A DNA stretch of 64,000 nt. It comes from Bolinopsis microptera. Taxonomy: Eukaryota; Ctenophora; Tentaculata; Lobata; Bolinopsidae. A model generated the notes under the pieces. That model saw only the letters and a list, made by a program, of their open reading frames with translations. It did not search any database and was not told where the DNA came from. This document shows, in pieces, positions 59,401 to 64,000 of this stretch (its first letter is position 1; each line of letters starts with the position of its first letter). The position numbers and the translations under genes are program-made. The stretch lies in assembly GCF_026151205.1 (NCBI RefSeq), contig NC_087078.1:9688675-9752674 (forward strand). The letters are read 5' to 3'.

Positions 59401-62400
59401 AAGGCATTTTAGTGTGACCTGGGTCCTGATATGATTTTAAGCGCAAAGCGGGATTCGCGGTGCCGCCGCCGCCTTTTTAGCACCGTTTCATATTTTAGTA
59501 CCGTTTATATTTTAGCACCATTATATATAATACCGTCGCTATAGCGATAAATTCCTGAAATATTTACCTGTAAATACTGTAAATTCACAGTCTTCATTCC
59601 GGTTAATCAGCTCCAAAAATAACCATATATAAAAACATCACGTCTCTCCCATTACGCTCTATGTTGGGAGTGTAGGTCTGTTTGTGTTGAAGAGGGAAAT
59701 ATTATGCGCTATATAAGTATAACCAGTCAAAACACTTTTAATTGACTCTCAACTTTATAATTGACTCTCAACTTTATAATTGACTCTCAACTTTATAATT
59801 GACTGCCACAGCTCATGTCTTTAAGTAACTTGTAAGAAAGTCCCTGTTTGTAATGTTCCTGTACTTTTTCAGGGAGACGCTGAACAATGCTGGAAGAGGG
59901 TTCATGGCTGACTGCTGGGCGTTAGGGGTAGTGTTATTTCACCTACTTACGGGCGAGCTCCCGTTCGAGGTAGATATTTATTGGTATTTCTGATTGCTAT
60001 CTTTATTTCAGATTCCTGTAAAACCAACATTGTTATTTTGTTGGGAAGTTCCAAAAGCTGATGAATTCAGGTAAAAGTAAAACTGAACAGTCTCTAATTC
60101 AGTCTTCTAATCTGTCCACCGCTACAGGACACGGGGGTTAACGAGATCTTGCGGCGAGTTAAAAGTGGCAAGTTTCACATTCCGAACAGCGTGAGTGTAG
60201 ACGCACGCTCTCTCATCGGCCTTCTCCTGCAAGCGGACCCACGTAACAGAGTCAGTGCACAGGAGATTCTCAAACACTCCTTCATGATTCCTGCCCCGCA
60301 AACTGTAAGTTTAAATTATGTAAATTAATATGTTATTTATGTTATATATATTTTATTATTATGTTAAAAATCATTTTTTAACTGTTCATTAGCCAACTTT
60401 AAGGTATTCCAGTTATTTTAACATAGCTGCCCAAGTCTTTGGAAAGTTCCGGTGGTATTTATTGCAGTATAATCCGGGTAAATCCACGACACTAACCCAC
60501 ATATACCGCGGACCCCTTCTCCAACATTCTTTCCCCAACTAATAAAACATATTCCAGAATTTTCATTGAATTGGCGTTCATGGCAAATACTTGCCCTCTT
60601 ACAAAATGCGACAATATGTTTTACTAAAAATGTCCGTTATGCTTAAACACTCTTCTGCCGTTAATATGGCACACTGTACCCGAAAATAATAACCCTAACG
60701 TGACAGATAGAGTGCTTATTTGGCCTTCTCCAATGTTCTGCGAGCGTGCCCTCAACTCAATAACGGAAGATAAATACATGCGCTCTCGACTCTCTCTCCG
60801 TCTCACTCCCGCTCGCCCACTAATTGTCTCTAATAAAATCTTCCAACGGTCACCATGGCAACGGTAAAATGATCGTTACCAAATCTTTCCATTCATTCCC
60901 GCTCCCATCTTTCCTTTGCTCACCCCTGGTGATCATTTAATTAAACTTTTGGGGAATTGACAGGATTGGCTGATAAAAGTCACGTGATTTGAGTTGTTCT
61001 ATCTGATTGGTTCTGGAGATAGCAGTTGTTTTTGGATAGTAACCTGTTGTTTTGCTTTTTTGGTGCCATCATTTTAACTTTTTTTCCGGTGGGATTTTTT
61101 GAAATTATACGCCTTCTTAAGTATCAAATCATATCCAGATAATATGATCGCATCATATGAAAATGGTGTTATCTAGTGTTTGATTAGTTTAGTCCGTTGG
61201 ACTGGACTAGATTACTTTGACTCAGAATGGTATTACGTTTCAATTTGTGGGCCGTGTTTGCACCGCCTCTTGCTATGAACACTATATGCTTATGTTTCCT
61301 ATTTTTGTTGCTTGTTGATTGCCCTGTTAGATCTTTACATTGAACAGCTATTGGAATTGTTTGTTGCTTGCTTTTAATTAACTATTTTCTGTCTTTTCAT
61401 TGTGTAATGTTATTCCAATGAAAGTCATTGAAAGCAAACCAGTCAACCAACTCAACCCCAAAGAAGTACCATGACATTACACTATGTGTGACACTTACCA
61501 CGATCCTTCCTCCTGCGCAAAGCGCACGTGCTGCGCTGCCTCCTGCACAAAGCGCACGTGCTGCGCTGCGAGCGGCACAGTGCGCTCCTATTCGCACAGT
61601 CTATGTGACGAGGTGCTAAAGCGAACTGTTACTGTCGAAAAGTGCAGTAAGTGCAGTCGGGCTCGGTTTGTGGTCCTTCTGCACGACTGCAGCTCATCTA
61701 GGCAACATGTAGGTTCAAGATTTGAAGACTTTTATTGGTTTAAATTAGTTGAGTTATTTTAAAGTAGGTTTGGTGGCAGTGTCATTCGTGATTTCTGAAG
61801 TTACAATTTAGAACCACAGTGAAATTACCATAGTTTAGATACCATATAATATATTAGTTTAGTTAATTATATTGGCGTCAGAATTTGGCCTCTAAGTTAG
61901 CAAACGTTATGATATTACACCCTTTTCAGCTTCGTGAAATTAAAACCTTTTAATCTGTATTTTTATTGTAACATAAATAGTTTCGATATCAGATCACTTG
62001 ACCCTTCAGTAGTATTTTATCATCTCTCTGACTCTATGGTAGTATTTGCTGGGAATAAGAGATGGCAGATGGTAGCCATACTTCATTATATTCAGAGATA
62101 ACGGTGTCATTGGAGGTGTTGAGGGGTGCACTTTGCCCCCTTTTCAGCATGTATTCATTAAGGGTTCCACTTCAATACACTAATCATTTACTCTAATCAT
62201 TGACATGACTCTAGCATAGCTCTCAAATTACCAAAATGGGTGAAATCTCTCACTTGCCCTTTAAATTGCTCTCTCTAAACGATTTCTCAATGTACTGTGA
62301 AACTTTGTGTCAAGTTGGTCTATAACAACTATACAATTATACCTCCCTCGGGGTGTATAGTACCTCTTAGAATAATGGCTAATATCATAGTACGGTGTAT

Positions 62401-63556
62401 GATTTTCTTAACAAACTTTGGTCAAGAGCTTCAAATGTTTCACCATAATAAATAATATGTGCCTTTATACGGTCTACCTTTCCAGTTCACTTTTCAACAT
62501 TGCTGTGGTCATTAACATGTCATTAACATGCATTAGGCGAGGCTTGATAAGGTTATCTTATTTTACAGTCCTCTGGTTCTTACAAACTTTCACTGCAGCT
62601 TTCATAACTTATATATACAAAGATTTGTGTACATTGCAATAGAGGTGGTCGTAGTTGGTACAATAGGTACATAAAAGGGACAAAGGTACAAGTTGAACAG
62701 TGGTATGTTCGAAGTGGCGTTTTACATTCCACGATAAGCTAAGACAATATGTGCACATTACGGGGACTAATTAACTGTGTTCTCTACAGTGCTACTTCCA
62801 TTGTTTACTGAGTAAACGCGAGATGTCTTATGGTTCCTTGGTATTTATCGACCTTGCCCCTCGGTAACTTAGCATATACCTAGAAGTAACAGTAACGTTG
62901 ATTTGTATGGGATTGCTAGAGTTTTACAGATTAACAACGTCATGATGCTGATTAAAGCCCTGGCAATCTTGACGTGATTTAAACTGCCTGATTTCTGAAA
63001 CCCTGGAAACCCAATCATCATCGTTCAGGCCAATCGCTTCATAATTCTTGGTTAAATATTGTGACAAATTATCGCTACAGGCGTCATTTTTATTACTAAG
63101 TCATCTCGTTGCCTTGGGAACAAACTGCCAAGGATTTCACCCAATTTTCGGCGTGAAATTCGTTCAAAGACGTACGACGCCGTGTCAGAATTTACTCAAT
63201 TTTCTGCGCGCACCATCAATTTTATAAAATAAAACCGCCCAAATTTTGCTGGCACGCATTGTTGTATCTGTCGGTTAAGGAATTTTATGTATTTCCTGCT
63301 ACGTAGGTGTCAGTACCGCCTACTCTCTAGTGAGCTGATGCCAGGTCTCACCTATTTTACATTCCAACCATTATCAGTATGAGTATTCTTGTCTTACAAG
63401 TTTTCACACCCACAATTTTCAGGTGTTTTCCGGGGAATCCGCCGACAGTGGTCACGGTACCTTGGATTCCAACGAGTTTTCGGGACAGAACGACCTTTCC
63501 GATGACGAGATGAAAGTCAACCAGTTTCTACCGTCCTTTTCATTACTGCCTTCACA
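50493..63556 (+). CDS. PLK4: Polo-like kinase 4 (SAK), N-terminal part
   Basis: Exons 53754-53942, 54183-54297, 54777-54889, 58350-58438, 59873-59969, 60128-60304 and 63423-63556 join without frame error; a small first exon at 50493-50528 ([12 protein letters not shown], donor CAG|GTAACC, phase 0) is likely but less sure. The kinase has GRGGFGEV (glycine loop), VALK (Lys 43), HRDISLNN (Asp 137), DFG (155-157), SPE and [10 protein letters not shown]. After the catalytic domain comes DSGHGT (280-285), the DSGxxT phosphodegron by which SCF/beta-TrCP limits PLK4 amounts; its position matches known PLK4 proteins. PLK4 starts centriole duplication. The polo boxes lie beyond the window. The last exon ends in phase 2; a possible next acceptor is at 63982. 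Introns hold minisatellites, a TIR element and a tRNA gene. Confidence 0.9.
51519..53363. mobile_element. DNA-transposon-like element, 30-bp TIRs, TTAACCA motif array
   Basis: A 30-bp block starting CAGCAATAGCAGCAAATCTG and its reverse complement bound 1845 bp in PLK4 intron 1. The 4-bp flanks ATGT match on both sides (51515-51518, 53364-53367). Inside, TTAACCA occurs about 13 times forward and TGGTTAA three times. Two copies of GTACGCGTGCG (51911, 52080) precede such motifs. No ORF above about 100 codons and no transposase; superfamily unknown. Confidence 0.65.
54503..54705. repeat. 36-bp minisatellite in a PLK4 intron
   Basis: About 5.5 units of a 36-mer containing CATGAATCTAATATGTTTAC. 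Confidence 0.85.
55927..57021. repeat. 37-bp minisatellite in a PLK4 intron
   Basis: About 29 units of TCCTACACAGTACTAACAAT plus 17 more bases. The units come as CAGTAC and CAGTTC types, often alternating, and a variant GATACTGTGTG junction occurs twice. Confidence 0.9.
57938..58155. repeat. 8-bp minisatellite (TTACCTGG)n between direct repeats
   Basis: About 14 units (57989-58105) between two copies of a roughly 50-bp sequence starting CATGTTATCTTTACTCTTAT. The unit is the reverse complement type of the array at 3618. Confidence 0.85.
59741..59806. repeat. 19-bp tandem repeat
   Basis: Three to four units of TTGACTCTCAACTTTATAA, in the PLK4 intron before the exon at 59873. Confidence 0.8.
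60305..63422. other. Long PLK4 intron
   Basis: Apart from a GC-rich 30-bp duplication at about 61505-61570 (GCGCACGTGCTGCGCTGC) nothing is recognised. Open frames here are short and match no family. Confidence 0.5.
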
Positions 63557-63687
63557 GTGAGTAACATAAATGAATAATCAAAATTTATGAACCAATGATT
63601 CGATGTGCAAACTTACTCTGGTGCATCAGTTACAGAGATCAAGTTACCGGTCCTGAATAAATATTTGTAAAAGACTTTTTTGTCAGT

Positions 63688-63759
63688 GCGATGATGGTGT
63701 AATGGTCAGCATCGTTGCCTTCCAAGCAGTGGATCCGGGTTCGATTCCCGGTCATCGCA
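63688..63759 (+). tRNA. tRNA-Gly (TCC anticodon)
   Basis: A full cloverleaf of 72 bases. The acceptor stem pairs GCGATGA with TCATCGC and the discriminator is A. The anticodon loop CTTCCAA has TCC at 63721-63723. The A box (TGGTGTAATGG) and B box (GGTTCGATTCC) of an internal RNA polymerase III promoter are intact, and a TTTT terminator follows at 63763. It lies in the PLK4 intron after 63556, on the same strand. Confidence 0.95.
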
Positions 63760-64000
63760 GACCTTTTGGTTCATTCGAAAGCCTTCACAGTATTAAAAAC
63801 ATATGGGGCACTTTTTGAAAGGAAAAATGTTAACAGTTTTTAACTTGTCGGCTATTTGTAACTAAAGATGAATAACGCAACAAATTTATAGTGAGTCATG
63901 GTAGTTCCGTGATTAAACTTTTCTCTAAATTTGTATCTCATGAAAAATTATGTATATGTGGCTTTTCTTCTAAAGTTCTCAGGATATGTTTTCCAACTGC

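Overview
This window is eukaryotic and almost certainly from an invertebrate metazoan. Genes are split by GT-AG introns of about 0.2 to 3 kb in AT-rich DNA. The gene set is animal-specific: an organic-anion transporter (OATP/SLCO), a rhodopsin-type GPCR with LDL-receptor class A modules, the centriole kinase PLK4, a pentraxin-like protein, complement-control (sushi) modules and a Penelope-like retroelement. A cnidarian or other early-branching animal is my guess; the sequence alone does not settle it.

Layout. 1-1084 (minus): the 5' half of a secreted pentraxin-like gene. 1.6-5.0 kb: a LINE remnant, then two plus-strand sushi exons separated by a minisatellite that begins exactly at a splice donor. 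5.1-9.1 kb: a nested foldback repeat. 9.1-15 kb: mostly featureless, with a MITE and an exon encoding an array of RRxS motifs. 15.3-24.7 kb: a complete OATP gene of 14 coding exons (688 codons including the stop, about 688 aa class), with four candidate alternative first exons that all end in the same phase, and three minisatellites, one of which repeats a splice acceptor ten times. 26.3-26.9 kb: 595 bp of uninterrupted GT. 27.4-30 kb: an open Penelope-like ORF of 722 codons whose start codon lies in an unrelated repeat. 31.1-44.8 kb: two tandem copies of the LDLa-GPCR gene, both broken, at different places. 44.8-50.4 kb: nested MITEs, one family carrying TTAGGG-type sequence. 50.5-63.6 kb: the N-terminal half of PLK4 (kinase domain plus DSGxxT degron) running off the right edge, with a 1.85-kb TIR element and several minisatellites in its introns. 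63.7 kb: a tRNA-Gly(TCC) inside a PLK4 intron.

The genes do not form an obvious pathway. The pentraxin-like and sushi genes are both secreted or ectodomain recognition modules; the transporter, receptor pair and PLK4 look independent. The main novelty candidates are the phase-matched first-exon array of the transporter, the minisatellites built from splice junctions, the receptor pair whose signal peptide is made of a pentapeptide repeat, and the motif-dense TIR element in PLK4 intron 1. Exon joins were made by hand from splice consensus and frame continuity and have no transcript support.
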